A stretch of DNA of 64,000 nt from Vreelandella subglaciescola (GTDB lineage Bacteria > Pseudomonadota > Gammaproteobacteria > Pseudomonadales > Halomonadaceae): positions 2,418,001 to 2,482,000 of the forward strand of contig NZ_LT670847.1 of assembly GCF_900142895.1 (NCBI RefSeq), written 5' to 3'. Below the pieces are notes generated by a model, which saw only the letters and a program-made list of their open reading frames with translations, did no database searches and was not told the DNA's origin. Below are positions 20,079 through 31,516 of the stretch, in pieces. A program made the translations under genes and the position numbers. The stretch's first letter is position 1, and every line of letters starts with the position of its first letter.

Positions 20079-20369
20079 TTATTTGCGCTCGTCGCTGTTT
20101 TCCGGTTTTTTTTCCCGCGCCTCGACGTCATAGGTGTTGCCCGCCTCGTCGGTCTCGTGGCGTACCTTGCCCTGGGGCTTGTCGGCGTCGTCGTTCTTGT
20201 CGGTCTTGTCGGTCTTATCTTCTTCTTCCTCGATGTGCATGGCCTTTTTAAAGCCTTTGATGGCGCCGCCCAGGTCGGTGCCCACGTTGCGCAGTTTCTT
20301 GGTGCCGAAAATCAGGATGATGATGCCCAGAACAATCAGCAGCTGCCAAATACTGATACCACCTAACAT
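20079..20369 (-). CDS. tatA: Sec-independent protein translocase subunit TatA
   Basis: Predicted 96 residues: short membrane helix ([18 protein letters not shown]), [23 protein letters not shown] amphipathic helix in two overlapping parts, then an acidic tail with repeated DKTDK. TatA forms the size-adjustable pore. The ATG at 20369 has AGGAAACG upstream and gives the normal TatA N-terminus; a longer frame to 20492 is rejected. First gene of tatABC. Confidence 0.95.
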   Translation of the reverse strand: MLGGISIWQLLIVLGIIILIFGTKKLRNVGTDLGGAIKGFKKAMHIEEEEDKTDKTDKNDDADKPQGKVRHETDEAGNTYDVEAREKKPENSDERK

Positions 20370-20424
20370 ATGCGTTTCCTCGTTCGATTCTAACCATGCA
20401 TGTGCTGAAGCGCGTGATGCCCGA

Positions 20425-20799
20425 TTATGAGCGCGTGCGGTCGGCTTTTTCGGCGTGCCCCGATACGCCAAATCGGCGTGCCAGCTCGTCAAGCACCGGG
20501 CGATGATCGAGCTCCAAGTGTGAAAGCATCACGAGGCTATGAAACCACAGATCGGCGGTTTCAGCGATAAGCGCTTGGCGTTCGGCGTCGTTGCCGTGTT
20601 CGGCGTCTTTGGCCGCGAGCAACGTTTCGGTGGCTTCCTCGCCGACCTTCTCAAGTATCTTGTTCAAGCCCTTATGATGCAAGGCGGCAACGTAGGAATC
20701 GTCGGCGGCCGCGTGACGGCGCTGCTCAAGCACGGCGGCGAGGGCGTCGAGCACGGTATCGGTGGCCGGGTTGTGAGCAGGATTGGGTGTGGTTGTCAT
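20425..20799 (-). CDS. hisE: Phosphoribosyl-ATP pyrophosphatase HisE
   Basis: Second step of histidine biosynthesis: hydrolysis of phosphoribosyl-ATP to phosphoribosyl-AMP. Predicted 124 residues of the MazG-like all-alpha fold, with [19 protein letters not shown] and the metal-binding acidic pattern repeated in [18 protein letters not shown] precedes the ATG. It lies between ubiB and tatA, a location known from pseudomonads, but there hisI normally precedes hisE. Here only 75 bp of AT-rich sequence separate it from ubiB and no hisI is present. Confidence 0.93.
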   Translation of the reverse strand: MTTTPNPAHNPATDTVLDALAAVLEQRRHAAADDSYVAALHHKGLNKILEKVGEEATETLLAAKDAEHGNDAERQALIAETADLWFHSLVMLSHLELDHRPVLDELARRFGVSGHAEKADRTRS

Positions 20800-20874
20800 G
20801 GCGTCCTGTCGATAAATATAGTTTTATATCAATAAGTTGTTGGTCAATAGCGGCGGTCGGCGTAACCCCGTCCG

Positions 20875-22494
20875 TCACCACGCCAGCAGCAATAGGCCCA
20901 TGGCCGCGGCGGCCAGCACCGGCCAGTCCTGCCCGGTCGCCCAGCTGGAAAGCGGCTGCCAGGCAAGCGCGACGGCCAGCACAATAAGTCCCAGGCGTAG
21001 CCGATGCTGGCGCTTGTTCTGGCGACTCATGTGGTGGCGCATGTCGCTAACGGCGTCAACTTGTCGCTGGCGCTGACGGTGGCCGTATTCCATACGGCTC
21101 AGCGCCTGATGGGCAAGCACCGGCAGCTCCGGCAGCTGGGTGGAAAGCTCCGGGGCCTGGCGTTTGATTGAATCCCACAGCCCGCGCGGGCCGGTGCGCT
21201 CTTTCATCCAGCGTTCCAGAAAGGGCTTGGCCGTGCTCCATAAGTCGAGATCGGGATAGAGCTGGCGGCCCAGGCCCTCGATGTTGAGCAGCGTTTTTTG
21301 CAGCAGCACCAGCTGGGGCTGCACTTCCATGTTGAAGCGCCGGGCGGTCTGGAACAGGCCGAGCAGCACCTGGCCAAAGGAAATATCCTTGAGTGGTTTT
21401 TCCAGAATTGGCTCGCACACGGTGCGGATCGCCGCGGCAAACTCGTTGGCGCGGGTGTTTTCGCCGACCCAGCCGGACTCGATGTGCAGCGCGGCGACTT
21501 CGTAATAGTCCTGACGGAAGAACGCCAGCAGGTTGCGCGCCAAATAGTCCTGGTCTTCCCGGGTCAGGCTGCCGACGATACCGCAGTCGATGGCCACGTA
21601 CTGCGGGCTTTCACCATCGTTGCAGTTAACGAAGATGTTGCCCGGGTGCATGTCGGCGTGAAAGAAGTTGTCGCGAAAGACTTGAGTAAAAAAGATTTCC
21701 ACGCCGCGTTCGGCAAGGATTTTCAGGTTGGTGCCGTGCGCCACTAGCGTATCGATATGGGCCACCGGCACGCCGTGAATGCGCTCCTGCACCATGACCC
21801 GCCGGCGGGTAAACGCCCAGTAAATGGCGGGCACGTACATTAACGGCGAATCCTTGAAGTTGCGCTTGAGCTGGGAGGTGTTGGCGGCTTCCTTGTACAG
21901 GTCGAGCTCGTCGAACAGCGTCGCCTCGTAGTCGCGGATGACCTCGACAGGGCGCAGGCGGCGCGCGTCGGGCACTTTCGCCAGCAGCTTGGCGACCTGA
22001 TACATCAGCCCCATGTCTTGGCGCATCACGCGGCTGATGCCCGGACGAATGATCTTGACCACCACGTCTTCGCCGCTGTGCAGCCTTGCCGCATGCACTT
22101 GGGCGATGGAGGCCGAGGCCAGTGGTTCGCGCTCAAAGCTGGCGAACGCCTCGGCTAGCGTCATCTCCAGCTCCTTTTCGACCCGTGCAGCAGCGGCGTC
22201 GCCGGGGAAGGGCGGCACCTGATCCTGGAGGCGCTTGAGCTCGTCGGCGATATCGGCGGGGAGCAGATCGCGGCGCGTGGAGAGCATCTGGCCAAACTTG
22301 ACGAAAATCGGCCCCAGCGCTTCAAGCGCGAGGCGCAATCGTTCCCCGCGGCTGCGCGAACCCAAGGGGAATAGCCGCAGCGGTGAAAACCACATCAGAC
22401 CGCGCATCCACCAGGGCAGACGTTCAAGCGGCACCAGGGTATCCAGCCGATGACGTGCAATTACCCAACCAATGCGCACAAGCCTCAAGCTCAT
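20875..22494 (-). CDS. ubiB: Ubiquinone biosynthesis kinase-like protein UbiB
   Basis: Atypical kinase/ATPase of the ADCK/ABC1 family, needed for ubiquinone synthesis. Predicted 539 residues. The KxGQ motif that marks the family is in [19 protein letters not shown]; the A-rich nucleotide loop [11 protein letters not shown] and the catalytic [11 protein letters not shown] and AIDCGIVG motifs follow. Two C-terminal hydrophobic segments ([15 protein letters not shown] and [16 protein letters not shown]) anchor it. Its ATG overlaps the ubiJ stop by four bases, indicating coupled translation. Confidence 0.96.
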   Translation of the reverse strand: MSLRLVRIGWVIARHRLDTLVPLERLPWWMRGLMWFSPLRLFPLGSRSRGERLRLALEALGPIFVKFGQMLSTRRDLLPADIADELKRLQDQVPPFPGDAAAARVEKELEMTLAEAFASFEREPLASASIAQVHAARLHSGEDVVVKIIRPGISRVMRQDMGLMYQVAKLLAKVPDARRLRPVEVIRDYEATLFDELDLYKEAANTSQLKRNFKDSPLMYVPAIYWAFTRRRVMVQERIHGVPVAHIDTLVAHGTNLKILAERGVEIFFTQVFRDNFFHADMHPGNIFVNCNDGESPQYVAIDCGIVGSLTREDQDYLARNLLAFFRQDYYEVAALHIESGWVGENTRANEFAAAIRTVCEPILEKPLKDISFGQVLLGLFQTARRFNMEVQPQLVLLQKTLLNIEGLGRQLYPDLDLWSTAKPFLERWMKERTGPRGLWDSIKRQAPELSTQLPELPVLAHQALSRMEYGHRQRQRQVDAVSDMRHHMSRQNKRQHRLRLGLIVLAVALAWQPLSSWATGQDWPVLAAAAMGLLLLAW

Positions 22495-23132
22495 GGCTGT
22501 GTCTCACGCTGGGTAAGAAGCCGGTGCAGGCGGGCAAACCGCGCTTCGAGCCGGTCGGTGGCGACGTCAAGCTCGGTAAGATGATCGCGCAGCACGTCGC
22601 GCTGCTGCTGGCCGGGCAGCAGCCGGGCCTCTTCAAACACGTATTCGGACACGTCGGCGAACAGCTCGTCCTTGGCCCGCAGCCCAAAGCGCGCCATTCG
22701 GCGCAGCCCTTCGGCAAGCGAGTGGGCGGGCATGTCGCCAAGCAGCGCGGCGAGTTCGTTTTCCCAATCAATATCCAGGTCGGTGAACAGCTCGCGGGTG
22801 GCTTCCAGCAGGTAGGTGCGACCGCGTATTGATAGCTTGCCGGAGAACATCAGCCGTTCAAGGCTTTCACCGCTGGCCCACTGCGAGAGCGTTTCGGGAG
22901 TGAGCTCGACCACCGCGTCGGCGTCGCTTTCGGCGTCGTCCCCGGCGTGTAGCAAATCCACGCCGGCGTGATGAAAGTGCAGCATGATCGACAGATGGGG
23001 CTGCTCAAGGCAGACGAGCAGGCGGCTGCCGGCCAGCGCATCAAGGCGCGTGGGGGCGGCTGGGTCGCGCGCCAGCAGGGCATTGATCGCGCGTTCAAGG
23101 CCGGCGAGCAGCAGGGTGGGTGTTACCAGCAT
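22491..23132 (-). CDS. ubiJ: Ubiquinone biosynthesis accessory factor UbiJ (SCP2 domain)
   Basis: Predicted 213 residues. The N-terminal SCP2-like lipid-binding domain contains [20 protein letters not shown], and the C-terminal part is a charged helical region ending [11 protein letters not shown]. With UbiK it scaffolds the soluble Ubi complex and is thought to bind ubiquinone intermediates. The start at 23132 follows GAGG and matches the family N-terminus; a longer frame to 23189 is rejected. It lies between ubiE and ubiB, as in E. coli. Confidence 0.92.
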   Translation of the reverse strand: MLVTPTLLLAGLERAINALLARDPAAPTRLDALAGSRLLVCLEQPHLSIMLHFHHAGVDLLHAGDDAESDADAVVELTPETLSQWASGESLERLMFSGKLSIRGRTYLLEATRELFTDLDIDWENELAALLGDMPAHSLAEGLRRMARFGLRAKDELFADVSEYVFEEARLLPGQQQRDVLRDHLTELDVATDRLEARFARLHRLLTQRETQP

Positions 23133-23172
23133 GCCAACCTCGCGGTGTAATGTGTGGTGTCCAGCGACGGCG

Positions 23173-23967
23173 TCATAGTTTGATCCCACGGTGCAGCGCG
23201 ACGATGCCGCCGGTCAGGTTGGTATATTCCACCCGTTCAAGGCCGGCCGCTTCCATCATGCCCTTGAGCGTTGGTTGGTCAGGGTGCATGCGGATGGATT
23301 CGGCGAGATAGCGGTAGCTGTCGGCATCGCCGGCTACCAGCTGGCCTATACGGGGCAAAAAGCGAAAGGAGTATTCGTCGTAGGCTTTGGTTAACAGCGC
23401 GCTTTGGGGCTTGGAGAACTCCAGCACCAGCAGGCGGCCGCCGGGCTTCAACACCCGCTGCATGGAACGCAGGGCGGCGTCTTTGTCGGTGACGTTGCGC
23501 AGGCCAAAGGCAATGGTGATGCAGTCAAAGCTGTTGTTGGGAAACGGCAGGCATTCGGCGTTGGCCTGCACGTAGTCGACGTTACCGCCGACGCCGTTGT
23601 CGATCAGCTTGTCGCGGCCCACCCCCAGCATTGAGGCGTTGATATCAGCCAGCACCACCTGGCCGCGCGGGCCGACCATGCGTGAAAACTTGAGCGTTAG
23701 ATCGCCAGTGCCGCCGGCGATATCCAGCACGCGGTGACCGGGGCGGACGCCCGAGCGTTCGATGGTCAGGCGTTTCCACAGCCGGTGAATGCCCATCGAC
23801 ATCAGGTCGTTCATAACGTCATAGCGGGCGGCAACCGAGTGGAAGACGTCCGCTACCTTGGAGGCTTTTTCATGGCGGGGGACGTCCTGATAGCCAAAAT
23901 CCGTGGTTTGAGCGCCGTCGCTTGGGGCATGCCTAGCGTCGGCGGTGCGCTTTTCCGTGGGGCTCAT
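23173..23967 (-). CDS. ubiE: Ubiquinone/menaquinone C-methyltransferase UbiE
   Basis: SAM-dependent C-methylation of the benzoquinol (and naphthoquinol) intermediate. Predicted 264 residues. Signatures: [34 protein letters not shown] in overlapping family motif 1 (start), SAM loop [11 protein letters not shown], and ADINASML. The chosen ATG at 23967 has GGAG upstream; an in-frame ATG at 24048 would add a non-conserved arginine/proline-rich stretch. First of the ubiE-ubiJ-ubiB group. Confidence 0.95.
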   Translation of the reverse strand: MSPTEKRTADARHAPSDGAQTTDFGYQDVPRHEKASKVADVFHSVAARYDVMNDLMSMGIHRLWKRLTIERSGVRPGHRVLDIAGGTGDLTLKFSRMVGPRGQVVLADINASMLGVGRDKLIDNGVGGNVDYVQANAECLPFPNNSFDCITIAFGLRNVTDKDAALRSMQRVLKPGGRLLVLEFSKPQSALLTKAYDEYSFRFLPRIGQLVAGDADSYRYLAESIRMHPDQPTLKGMMEAAGLERVEYTNLTGGIVALHRGIKL

Positions 23968-24117
23968 GGGGCGTGGCTCCGGAAGTCGAGACGGTAACGG
24001 GCGGCCGGGTACGTAAGACGTGGCCGTCGCAAAAGAAACTGGCGACATTGTAGCCTTGTCCGCCCCGATTTGTCTGCGACTTGGTGGGGCAAGTGGCTGG
24101 TGCTGCGCATAAAAGGA

Positions 24118-24501
24118 CTAGAGCGACTTGATTTCGATGCCGAGTGCTGACCGCGAGGCACCGGCTTCGTGCAGTCGGGTGAGGTAGTCGTCCCAGTAGG
24201 CATCTTGGCGGGTGGCCAGATCAAAGAGGTAGTCCCAGCTGTAAAGGCCGCTTTCGTGGCCGTCGTCAAAGTGCAGCTTGAGCGCGTAGTTGCCCGTCGG
24301 GGTGATGTCTTTCAGGCCGACGTCTTTCTTGCCGACTTGCAGCACGGCGTCATCACCGCCGTGGCCGCGCACCTCGGCGGAGAGCGAACAAACTCGCAGC
24401 AGCTCTACCGCCAAGCGATAGCTATCGCCATTTGGGTAGCCAAGCTCAAGCTGGCGCGCCTTTTTATGATAGTGAACGCGGGAAGGAATGGGGGCGCTCA
24501 T
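24118..24501 (-). CDS. DUF971 / gamma-butyrobetaine hydroxylase-like N-terminal domain protein
   Basis: Predicted 127 residues with the DUF971 pattern: RVHYHKKARQLELGYPNGDSYRLAVELLRV at the start (two overlapping beta strands), VGLKDITPTGNYALKLHFDDGH and SGLYSWDYLFDLA. In carnitine hydroxylases this small domain binds zinc; free-standing bacterial copies have no agreed role, and some relatives are tied to iron-sulfur assembly. It follows hslU by 86 bp on the same strand, a neighbourhood also seen in pseudomonads. No cysteine ligand cluster is evident here. Confidence 0.88.
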   Translation of the reverse strand: MSAPIPSRVHYHKKARQLELGYPNGDSYRLAVELLRVCSLSAEVRGHGGDDAVLQVGKKDVGLKDITPTGNYALKLHFDDGHESGLYSWDYLFDLATRQDAYWDDYLTRLHEAGASRSALGIEIKSL

Positions 24502-24587
24502 GGTGGTGTCTCGCTTTCGTTAACGGAGGGTTATGCCTCGCTGCGGGCGGGGTTAAATAGCCCGCAGCGAGGGATGAAACCGCGGCG

Positions 24588-25910
24588 CTAGAGAATATAG
24601 CGCGACAGGTCTTCGTCCACGGCAAGCTCGCCGAGCTGGGCGTTGACGTAGTCGGCGTCGATCGTAAGCGGGCTTTTCATGTCGCCGCCCTTGAACGAGG
24701 CTTCTTCCAGCAGACGCTCAAGCACCGTGTGCAACCGGCGGGCGCCGATGTTTTCGGTGCCGTCGTTGACCTGCCACGAAATCTCGGCGATGCGCTCGAT
24801 GCCATCCGGGGTGAAGTCGACCTCCAGCCCTTCGGTGGCCAGCAGCGCCTTGTACTGCGTGGTGAGTGAGGCCGCCGGTTCGGTCAGAATGCGCTTGAAA
24901 TCCTCGGGCGTGAGGGCATCGAGTTCCACGCGGATCGGCAGGCGGCCCTGAAGTTCGGGGATCAGGTCCGACGGGCGCGACAGGTGGAACGCGCCGGAGG
25001 CGATGAACAGGATATGGTCGGTCTTGACCATACCGTGCTTGGTCGAAACGGTGGAACCTTCGATCAGCGGCAGCAGGTCGCGCTGCACGCCCTCGCGGGA
25101 GACGTCGCCGCCGCTGGACTGGCCGCTGCCCTTGGCGACCTTATCAATCTCGTCGAGAAACACGATACCGTGCTGCTCGACGGCCTCGATGGCGCGGGAC
25201 TTGATGTCGTCTTCATTGACCAGCTTGCCGGCTTCTTCGTCGCGCAGCAGGCCAAAGGCGTCCTTGATCGTCACCCGGCGGGTTTCGCGCTTTTGCTGAC
25301 CCATGTTGGAGAACATGCTCTGCAGCTGGCTGGTCATTTCTTCCATGCCCGGCGGGGTCATGAGATCGACGTTCTGCCCTTGGGCGCTGAGCTCGATGTC
25401 GATTTCCTTGTCGTCGAGCTGGCCTTCGCGCAGCTTCTTGCGGAACGTCTGGCGCGTGCCGCTATCTTCCTGGGGCTTGTCTTCCTGGCCCCGGGGCGGC
25501 GGCAGCAGCGCATCAAGAATGCGGTCTTCGGCGGCGTCTTCGGCGCGGTTGCCGACTTCTTCCTTGGCCTGCTCGCGGACCATCTTGATCGAGGATTCCA
25601 TCAGATCGCGGATGATCGATTCCACGTCACGGCCGACGTAGCCCACCTCGGTGAACTTGGTCGCTTCAATCTTGATGAACGGCGCCCGAGCGAGCTTGGC
25701 CAGACGCCGGGCAATTTCGGTCTTGCCTACGCCGGTAGGGCCGATCATGAGGATGTTCTTGGGCGTGACTTCCGGACGCAGGTCGTCATCCAGCTGCATG
25801 CGGCGCCAGCGGTTGCGTAGCGCAATCGCTACGGAGCGCTTGGCGTCTTTCTGCCCGATGATGTATTGATCCAGCGCGTGGACGATCTCGCGGGGTGTCA
25901 TCTGAGTCAT
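24588..25910 (-). CDS. hslU: ATP-dependent protease ATPase subunit HslU (ClpY)
   Basis: AAA+ unfoldase that feeds substrates to HslV. Predicted 440 residues. Walker A is GPTGVGKT (57-64), Walker B is [11 protein letters not shown], sensor and arginine-finger regions follow ([34 protein letters not shown]), and the C-terminus ends LSRYIL, the tail that docks into HslV. The acidic I-domain lies at about 110-240. It starts three bases after hslV, in one operon. Confidence 0.97.
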   Translation of the reverse strand: MTQMTPREIVHALDQYIIGQKDAKRSVAIALRNRWRRMQLDDDLRPEVTPKNILMIGPTGVGKTEIARRLAKLARAPFIKIEATKFTEVGYVGRDVESIIRDLMESSIKMVREQAKEEVGNRAEDAAEDRILDALLPPPRGQEDKPQEDSGTRQTFRKKLREGQLDDKEIDIELSAQGQNVDLMTPPGMEEMTSQLQSMFSNMGQQKRETRRVTIKDAFGLLRDEEAGKLVNEDDIKSRAIEAVEQHGIVFLDEIDKVAKGSGQSSGGDVSREGVQRDLLPLIEGSTVSTKHGMVKTDHILFIASGAFHLSRPSDLIPELQGRLPIRVELDALTPEDFKRILTEPAASLTTQYKALLATEGLEVDFTPDGIERIAEISWQVNDGTENIGARRLHTVLERLLEEASFKGGDMKSPLTIDADYVNAQLGELAVDEDLSRYIL

Positions 25911-25913
25911 GGC

Positions 25914-26432
25914 TTAAAGCTCTTCCATAGTGACGTGGTGGTTGGTGAACACGCAGATGTCACCGGCGATAGACAGCGACTTCTCGGTGATCTCACGCGC
26001 GGAGAGGTCGGTGTTTTCCAACAGCGCCCGGGCGCTGGCTTCGGCGAAGTTGCCGCCGGAGCCGATGGCAATGACGCCGTGCTCGGGCTCCACCACGTCG
26101 CCGTTGCCGGTAATGATTAGCGACGCAGTGTGGTCGGCCACGACCAGCAGCGCTTCAAGGCGGCGCAGAGCCCGGTCGGTGCGCCAGTCTTTGGCCAGCT
26201 CCACGGCGGCCTTGGTCAAATGCCCCTGGTACTTTTCCAGCTGGGATTCAAAGCGCTCGAACAGCGTGAAAGCATCGGCGGTGCCGCCGGCAAAGCCCGC
26301 CAGCACCTTGCCGCGATAAAGGCGGCGCACCTTGCTGGCGTTGCCTTTCATCACGGTGTTGCCAAGCGATACCTGGCCGTCGCCGGCCAGGGCAACCTGA
26401 TCACCGCGACGCACGGATACGATAGTGGTCAT
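25914..26432 (-). CDS. hslV: ATP-dependent protease catalytic subunit HslV (ClpQ)
   Basis: Proteasome-like threonine peptidase. Predicted 172 residues; removal of Met1 exposes the catalytic Thr2 ([20 protein letters not shown] across the first strands). [10 protein letters not shown] and [16 protein letters not shown] are family motifs. The start at 26432 is fixed by the need for Met-Thr-Thr and by AAGGAG upstream; the longer frame to 26510 is rejected. Heat-shock control is known for the family, but no clear sigma-32 site was identified here. Confidence 0.96.
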   Translation of the reverse strand: MTTIVSVRRGDQVALAGDGQVSLGNTVMKGNASKVRRLYRGKVLAGFAGGTADAFTLFERFESQLEKYQGHLTKAAVELAKDWRTDRALRRLEALLVVADHTASLIITGNGDVVEPEHGVIAIGSGGNFAEASARALLENTDLSAREITEKSLSIAGDICVFTNHHVTMEEL

Positions 26433-26581
26433 GGAGGTAACTCCTTGTGGGAGGCAGGCTCCCGGTGACTGTCGATGCCGCCAGGCGACATCCGAAATAA
26501 AGCGCGTCACCTCAAAATGCGGGCGGGGGCGGAAAAATCAACCACCCGCCGGCGCGGCGTCTGCCCGGGGGCAAGCAAATG

Positions 26582-27301
26582 CTAGTCCTGCAGCTGGATC
26601 AACAGCGGCTCGATACCCTGGGTGTTCATCAGGTCCTGGGCGCGGTTGAGCTCACGGGTATCTTCGTAGGGGCCGACCTGTACGCGGTGCCAGGTGACGC
26701 CGCTGGCCTTGACCTCGCTGATCTTGGCCAGAAGGCTCAGGTTCTGCAGGCGGGAACTCAGCTTTTTAGCGTCAGCTATCTCGCGGAAAGACGCGGCCTG
26801 GAGCATGTAGCGGCCGGGCTCGGTGGTCGTGTGCGGGACGTTGGACTTTTCCTCATCGGAGCGGCTTTTAGCGGCGATAACTTGAGCGATGGGATCTTCG
26901 CTAGTGCCGCTGTCGTTGTCGTCGGAGGATGACGGGCTGGGGGGCGTCACGCTTGACGGCACTGCACCGCCGGGGGCGATGACCTCGGTTTCGGGCAGCA
27001 GCGTGTAGAACTCAAACGTTGGCATGCCGTTGTCGCTTTCATCTTCATCCCCGGTTCCGGCAGACGTGCCTGAGTCATCGCCGCTGTTGGCGTCGTCTCC
27101 GGGCGTGACATTGGCTTGGGGCGGTGCGGTGTTTTGCCAAGGCGCGGTGCCGTGTTGGTGCTGGGCGAGGAAAAAACCTGCCACCAGCCCCAAAAGCCCC
27201 CATAGCCAACCAGGCAGACGAAACCGGCCCTTCGCCTTCGCCGACTTTTTGCGCTGGCTGGTGGCGCCGCGGCTTGTAGGCTTTTTGCGCTGGGTGGCCA
27301 T
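26582..27301 (-). CDS. SPOR-domain protein, FtsN-like
   Basis: Predicted 239 residues: basic cytoplasmic N-terminus (RKKPTSRGATSQRKKSAKAK), one membrane segment (about 31-48, WLWGLLGLVAGFFLAQH), a long low-complexity acidic and serine-rich periplasmic linker (about 50-150), and a C-terminal SPOR domain (about 163-239, GRYMLQAASFREIADAKKL). SPOR domains bind denuded peptidoglycan at the septum. Position between argS and hslV is where FtsN-type proteins occur in gammaproteobacteria. It starts three bases after the argS stop. FtsN identity is likely but not proven. Confidence 0.85.
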   Translation of the reverse strand: MATQRKKPTSRGATSQRKKSAKAKGRFRLPGWLWGLLGLVAGFFLAQHQHGTAPWQNTAPPQANVTPGDDANSGDDSGTSAGTGDEDESDNGMPTFEFYTLLPETEVIAPGGAVPSSVTPPSPSSSDDNDSGTSEDPIAQVIAAKSRSDEEKSNVPHTTTEPGRYMLQAASFREIADAKKLSSRLQNLSLLAKISEVKASGVTWHRVQVGPYEDTRELNRAQDLMNTQGIEPLLIQLQD

Positions 27302-27304
27302 GGG

Positions 27305-28990
27305 TTACATCTCCTCCGGTGCGCTGACGCCCATCAGGTCGAGGCCGTTACGCAGGGTTTGGCGCGTGGCCAGTCCCAGCGCCAGCCGGGCGTTGCGCGT
27401 GGCGTCGTCGTCGACCATCACCTTGACGGCGTTGTAGCAGGTGTGGAAGTCCCCGGCGAGATCGAGCAAATATTGGGCGATTTGCTGGGGTTCGCGGTTT
27501 TTGGCGGCGTTTTCCACCGTCTCGGGGTAGCGTGCCAGGCGGTTGAGCACGGCTTTTTCCTGATCGCTGTCGAGCAGCGCCAGATTGGCCAGCGCCAGCG
27601 CGTGGTCGAACGGCTGATCGTTGGCTTCAACGCGGCGCAGCATGCTGCAGACCCGCGCGTGGGCGTACTGAATGTAGTACACCGGGTTGTCGTTAGACTG
27701 CGAGCGCGCCAGGTCGATATCAAAGGTCAGCTGGGAATCGGCGCGGCGCGCGGCGAGGAAAAATCGCGTGGCGTCGCGGCCGACTTCGTCGATCAGGTCG
27801 CGAATGGTGACGTAGCTGCCGGCGCGCTTGGAAAGCTTCACTTCAACGCCGGAGCGCGTGACCATCACCATCTGGTGCAGCACGTAGTCGGGGAAGCTCT
27901 GGGGAATGCCGGTTTCCAGCGCCTGCAGCCCGGCGCGCACGCGGGTGACGGTAGAGTGGTGGTCGGCGCCCTGTTCGTTGATCACGGTGGTAAAGCCGCG
28001 CTGCCACTTGTCCAAGTGGTAGGCCACGTCGGGCAGGAAGTAGGTATAGCCGCCGTCCTGCTTGCGCATGACGCGATCCTTGTCGTCGCCAAAATCCGTC
28101 GTGCGCAGCCATATGGCGCCGTCTTCTTCGTAGGTATGGCCGTTGTTGATCAGCGCCTCGACGGTGGCCTCGACCTTGCCGTCGTCGTACAGCGAGGATT
28201 CGAGGAAGTAGACGTCAAACGCTACGCCAAAGGCCTTGAGGTCGAGATCCTGCTCGCGGCGCAGCCACGCCACGGCGAAGTCCTGAATCGCGCTGAGGTC
28301 GTCGGGGTCGGCGCTGGCGGTCACTTCGCGGTCGTCGGCGACCACGGTGCGCCCGGCCAGATAATCATTGGCGACGTCGACGATGTAGCCGCCGCGGTAG
28401 CCGTTTTCGGGCCAGCTGGCGTCTTCGGGGCCAAGGTCTTTGGCGCGCGCCTGCACCGAGCGGGCGAGGTTTTGAATCTGCGCGCCGGCGTCGTTGTAGT
28501 AGAACTCGCGGGTGACGTCGAAGCCGGTGGCTTCCAGCAGCCGGCACAGGCAGTCGCCAATCGCCGCGCCACGGCCGTGGCCGACGTGCAGCGGGCCGGT
28601 GGGGTTGGCGGAGACAAACTCGACCTGCACCTTGGCGCCCTGGCCGATCAGGCTGCGGCCGAAGGTGTCGCCGGCGTCGAGTACCTGGGCGACAACCTGC
28701 GCGGCGGCGTCGGTGGCGGCAAAGAAGTTGATAAAGCCGGGGCCGGCGATCTCGGTGTTGTGCACCGCGTCGCTTGCGGGCAGCGCCTGGGTGATCGCTT
28801 CGGCCAGCTCGCGGGGCTTCATGCCGGCGGGCTTGGCCAGCATCAGCGCAAGGTTGGTGGCGTAGTCGCCGTGGGCCTTATCTTTGGTGGGGTCAACCTT
28901 GATCGTGGGCTGCAGGTCGTCGGGCAGCACGCCCTGGTGCTTGAGTGCGCTGATGGCGCTTTCGAGCAGAGAAATAATCGTGTCTTTCAT
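27305..28990 (-). CDS. argS: Arginyl-tRNA synthetase
   Basis: Charges tRNA-Arg. Predicted 561 residues, normal for the family. The class I signature is [18 protein letters not shown] with HVGH at 135-138; the second motif is a degenerate [15 protein letters not shown], as often seen in ArgRS. The C-terminal DALR anticodon-binding domain follows. The start at 28990 gives the usual [13 protein letters not shown]-terminus; the frame is open further upstream without support. Confidence 0.96.
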   Translation of the reverse strand: MKDTIISLLESAISALKHQGVLPDDLQPTIKVDPTKDKAHGDYATNLALMLAKPAGMKPRELAEAITQALPASDAVHNTEIAGPGFINFFAATDAAAQVVAQVLDAGDTFGRSLIGQGAKVQVEFVSANPTGPLHVGHGRGAAIGDCLCRLLEATGFDVTREFYYNDAGAQIQNLARSVQARAKDLGPEDASWPENGYRGGYIVDVANDYLAGRTVVADDREVTASADPDDLSAIQDFAVAWLRREQDLDLKAFGVAFDVYFLESSLYDDGKVEATVEALINNGHTYEEDGAIWLRTTDFGDDKDRVMRKQDGGYTYFLPDVAYHLDKWQRGFTTVINEQGADHHSTVTRVRAGLQALETGIPQSFPDYVLHQMVMVTRSGVEVKLSKRAGSYVTIRDLIDEVGRDATRFFLAARRADSQLTFDIDLARSQSNDNPVYYIQYAHARVCSMLRRVEANDQPFDHALALANLALLDSDQEKAVLNRLARYPETVENAAKNREPQQIAQYLLDLAGDFHTCYNAVKVMVDDDATRNARLALGLATRQTLRNGLDLMGVSAPEEM

Positions 28991-29115
28991 GTGAGTATCC
29001 GGGTACGTCGGTGGCGGCGTGCGCGAGCGCCTGTACAGGGCGCGCAGCGTTACGCTGAGCGATTGAAGCAAAGGCGCTTATTATCAGCCTTTAGCGGTGA
29101 GTTTCAAAGTGGCAT

Positions 29116-31344
29116 CTAGGATAGCGTTTGCGGGTCGATATCCAGCGACCAGCGCACGCGGCGCGCATCAGGGCTGGCTTCCAGCCACTGGGCCAGAAAG
29201 CTCGCGGCGGCGTGCAGGCGGCTGCGCTTGTCGGCGCTCAGCATCAGGTGCAGGTGGTAGCGGTTCTGGCGCCGCTCCATGGGTGCCGGCACCGGCCCTA
29301 AACATTGCGCGGGGGTGGCCGTCTGGGTCAGCCACTCGCGCAGCGCGCTGGCGGCACTCTGGGCAAGGGCGGTGGCGGCGTCAACGCGGGGGCTTTCCAC
29401 GCGTAAAAGCGCCATAAAGCCAAACGGCGGCAATCGCGCGATGCGCCGCTCTTCCAGCAGGTCGCGTGCCAGCGCGGCGTAGCCGTGTTCAGCCAGCTGG
29501 CCCAGCTGGGGGTCGTCGGGGTGCAGGGTTTGTACCAGCACGCGGCCGGGGTCGGCGGCGCGTCCGGCGCGCCCGGCCACCTGTTCCAGCAGCTGGGCGT
29601 TGTGCTCCAGCGCGCGGAAATCCGCGGCGTAGAGCCCGCCGTCGGCGTTGACCACCACCACCAGCGTGACGTGGGGTAAATGGTGCCCCTTGGCGAGCAT
29701 CTGGGTGCCCACCAGCAGGCAGGGCCCGCCGCGCTGAATTTCCTTGAGCGCCTGCTCGAAGCTGTCTTTTCTGCGCGTGCTGTCGCGGTCGATGCGGTGA
29801 ATCCGGGTATCGGGGAACAGCGTTTGCAGGGTTTCTTCGCTGCGCTCGGTGCCGCTGCCCAGCGCGCGCAAGTCGCCGCTGTGGCACTCGGGGCAGGCAT
29901 CGGGCAGGGCGCGACGGCTGTCGCAGTGGTGGCAGGCCAGCAGCGGCGGGGCGCGGTGCAGCGTCATGCGCGCGTCGCACTGGCCGCACTCGGCCATCCA
30001 GCCGCAGGCGTGGCAGGCAAGCGTGGGGGCAAAGCCGCGGCGGTTGATAAACACCAGCACCTGTTTGCCGGCCTCGAGCGTGGCCTTGACGGCGGTGAGC
30101 GCATCGGGCAACAGCCCGCCCTGACGGCGGCGGTGGCGTAGATCCAAAAGCTCCAGCTTGGCCGGCGGGTGGCGGCTGGCGCGCTGGGTCAGGCGCAGGT
30201 GGCGGTAGTGCCCGTTAAGCGCCTGATGCAGGCTTTCCAGCGACGGCGTGGCGCTGCCCAGCACCACCGGAATGCCGTGGTAGTGGGCGCGCGCAATTGC
30301 CAGATCACGGGCGTGATAGCGCAGCCCGTCCTGCTGTTTATAGGAGCCGTCGTGCTCCTCATCGACGATGATCGCGCCGGGCCTGGCCAGCGGGATGAAC
30401 ACCGCCGAGCGGGTGCCGATGATGACCCGCGCCCGCCCGCTGGCGGCGGCCTCCCAGACGTCGAGACGTTCGGCGTCGGTGAGCCCTGAATGCAGCGCCA
30501 GAACCGGGGCGTTAAAACGCTGGCGAAAGCGCGCCAGCGTCTGCGGAGTAAGGCCGATCTCGGGCACCAGCACCAGCGCCTGCTGGCCTTTGGCGACCAC
30601 GGCTTCAATCAGCTGTAAATAGACCTCGGTTTTGCCGCTGCCGGTGACGCCTTCGAGCAGGCAGGGGTGAAAGTGCGTGAGCTTTTCGTGCAGCGCGGCC
30701 AGCGCTTCGGCCTGTTCGCGGTTGAGCGGCAGCGCCGGAGTGGCCAGCAGCGAGCCGCCCGTGGGCTCGGCGGCGATTTCTACCTCGCGGCGTTCAATCA
30801 ACTGTTTGTGCAGCAAGCGGTTGAGCACGTCGTGGGTGAGGCCGTGGGCGGTGATCGCGCGGGTGGCCAAGCCGTGCGGGTGTTGGCCCAGCAGCGCCCA
30901 CAGCTCGGCCTGGCGCTTGGCGCGGCCGAAATCCGGCGCTTCCGGCGCCTCGGGGTGGCGGCGCCACAGCGTGTGGGTGCGCCCGGCCATGGGGTGACCC
31001 TGACGCAGCCGCGCGGGCAGGGCGTTGTGCAGCGTATCGCCCAGGCTGTGCTGATAGTAGCGCGCGGTAAAGCGGCACAGCCACAGCCAGTCGGCCGGCA
31101 GCGGCGCGTCGTCAAGCGCTTTGCTCACCGCGCGCAGCTTGTGGCGGGGCAACTCGCTGTGTTCGCTAAGCTCGACCACCACGCCCACCACCTCGCGGTG
31201 GCCAAACGGCACGTGCACGCGCAGCCCCGGCTGCCAGCCACAGGCGGGCGCCTGGCGGGTGGGCAGGTAGTCAAACAGCCGGCGCAGCGGCGAGGGCAAC
31301 GCCACGCGCAAGATGGATGCAGGCGAAAATTCGCGGGTGGGCAA
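29116..31344 (-). CDS. priA: Primosomal protein N' (replication restart helicase PriA)
   Basis: 3'-to-5' superfamily 2 helicase that reloads the replisome at stalled forks. Predicted 742 residues. N-terminal DNA-binding domain ([15 protein letters not shown]), Walker [20 protein letters not shown] box ([16 protein letters not shown]), SAT-like [10 protein letters not shown], then two zinc-binding clusters between about residues 445 and 490: [13 protein letters not shown] and CHHC-CPEC. It is divergent from rpmE over 172 bp. Confidence 0.96.
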   Translation of the reverse strand: MPTREFSPASILRVALPSPLRRLFDYLPTRQAPACGWQPGLRVHVPFGHREVVGVVVELSEHSELPRHKLRAVSKALDDAPLPADWLWLCRFTARYYQHSLGDTLHNALPARLRQGHPMAGRTHTLWRRHPEAPEAPDFGRAKRQAELWALLGQHPHGLATRAITAHGLTHDVLNRLLHKQLIERREVEIAAEPTGGSLLATPALPLNREQAEALAALHEKLTHFHPCLLEGVTGSGKTEVYLQLIEAVVAKGQQALVLVPEIGLTPQTLARFRQRFNAPVLALHSGLTDAERLDVWEAAASGRARVIIGTRSAVFIPLARPGAIIVDEEHDGSYKQQDGLRYHARDLAIARAHYHGIPVVLGSATPSLESLHQALNGHYRHLRLTQRASRHPPAKLELLDLRHRRRQGGLLPDALTAVKATLEAGKQVLVFINRRGFAPTLACHACGWMAECGQCDARMTLHRAPPLLACHHCDSRRALPDACPECHSGDLRALGSGTERSEETLQTLFPDTRIHRIDRDSTRRKDSFEQALKEIQRGGPCLLVGTQMLAKGHHLPHVTLVVVVNADGGLYAADFRALEHNAQLLEQVAGRAGRAADPGRVLVQTLHPDDPQLGQLAEHGYAALARDLLEERRIARLPPFGFMALLRVESPRVDAATALAQSAASALREWLTQTATPAQCLGPVPAPMERRQNRYHLHLMLSADKRSRLHAAASFLAQWLEASPDARRVRWSLDIDPQTLS

Positions 31345-31373
31345 TTGGCCTCCGGTGTCAAGTTTGCTAGAAT
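31345..31373 (+). promoter_or_regulatory. Probable sigma-70 promoter of rpmE
   Basis: TTGGCC at 31345 and TAGAAT at 31368 are separated by 17 bp. The leader to the rpmE ATG would be about 140 nt. The -35 box abuts the priA start on the other strand. Confidence 0.5.
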
Positions 31374-31516
31374 GCGCGACCGCTTTGCGCCACGCTCGGC
31401 CATGCTATATGGCTAGCGCGGGGCGTCAACGGCTAACCGGTTTAGCACGTTTTCCAACCCGTATGCGGTACCTGGCAGGTGATCAGGTGGCGGCATACAG
31501 CTTTGTGAGGTTCGAG

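Noticed and set aside
27359-29119. Long plus-strand frame opposite argS
   Set aside because: Same composition effect. argS motifs on the minus strand are unambiguous.
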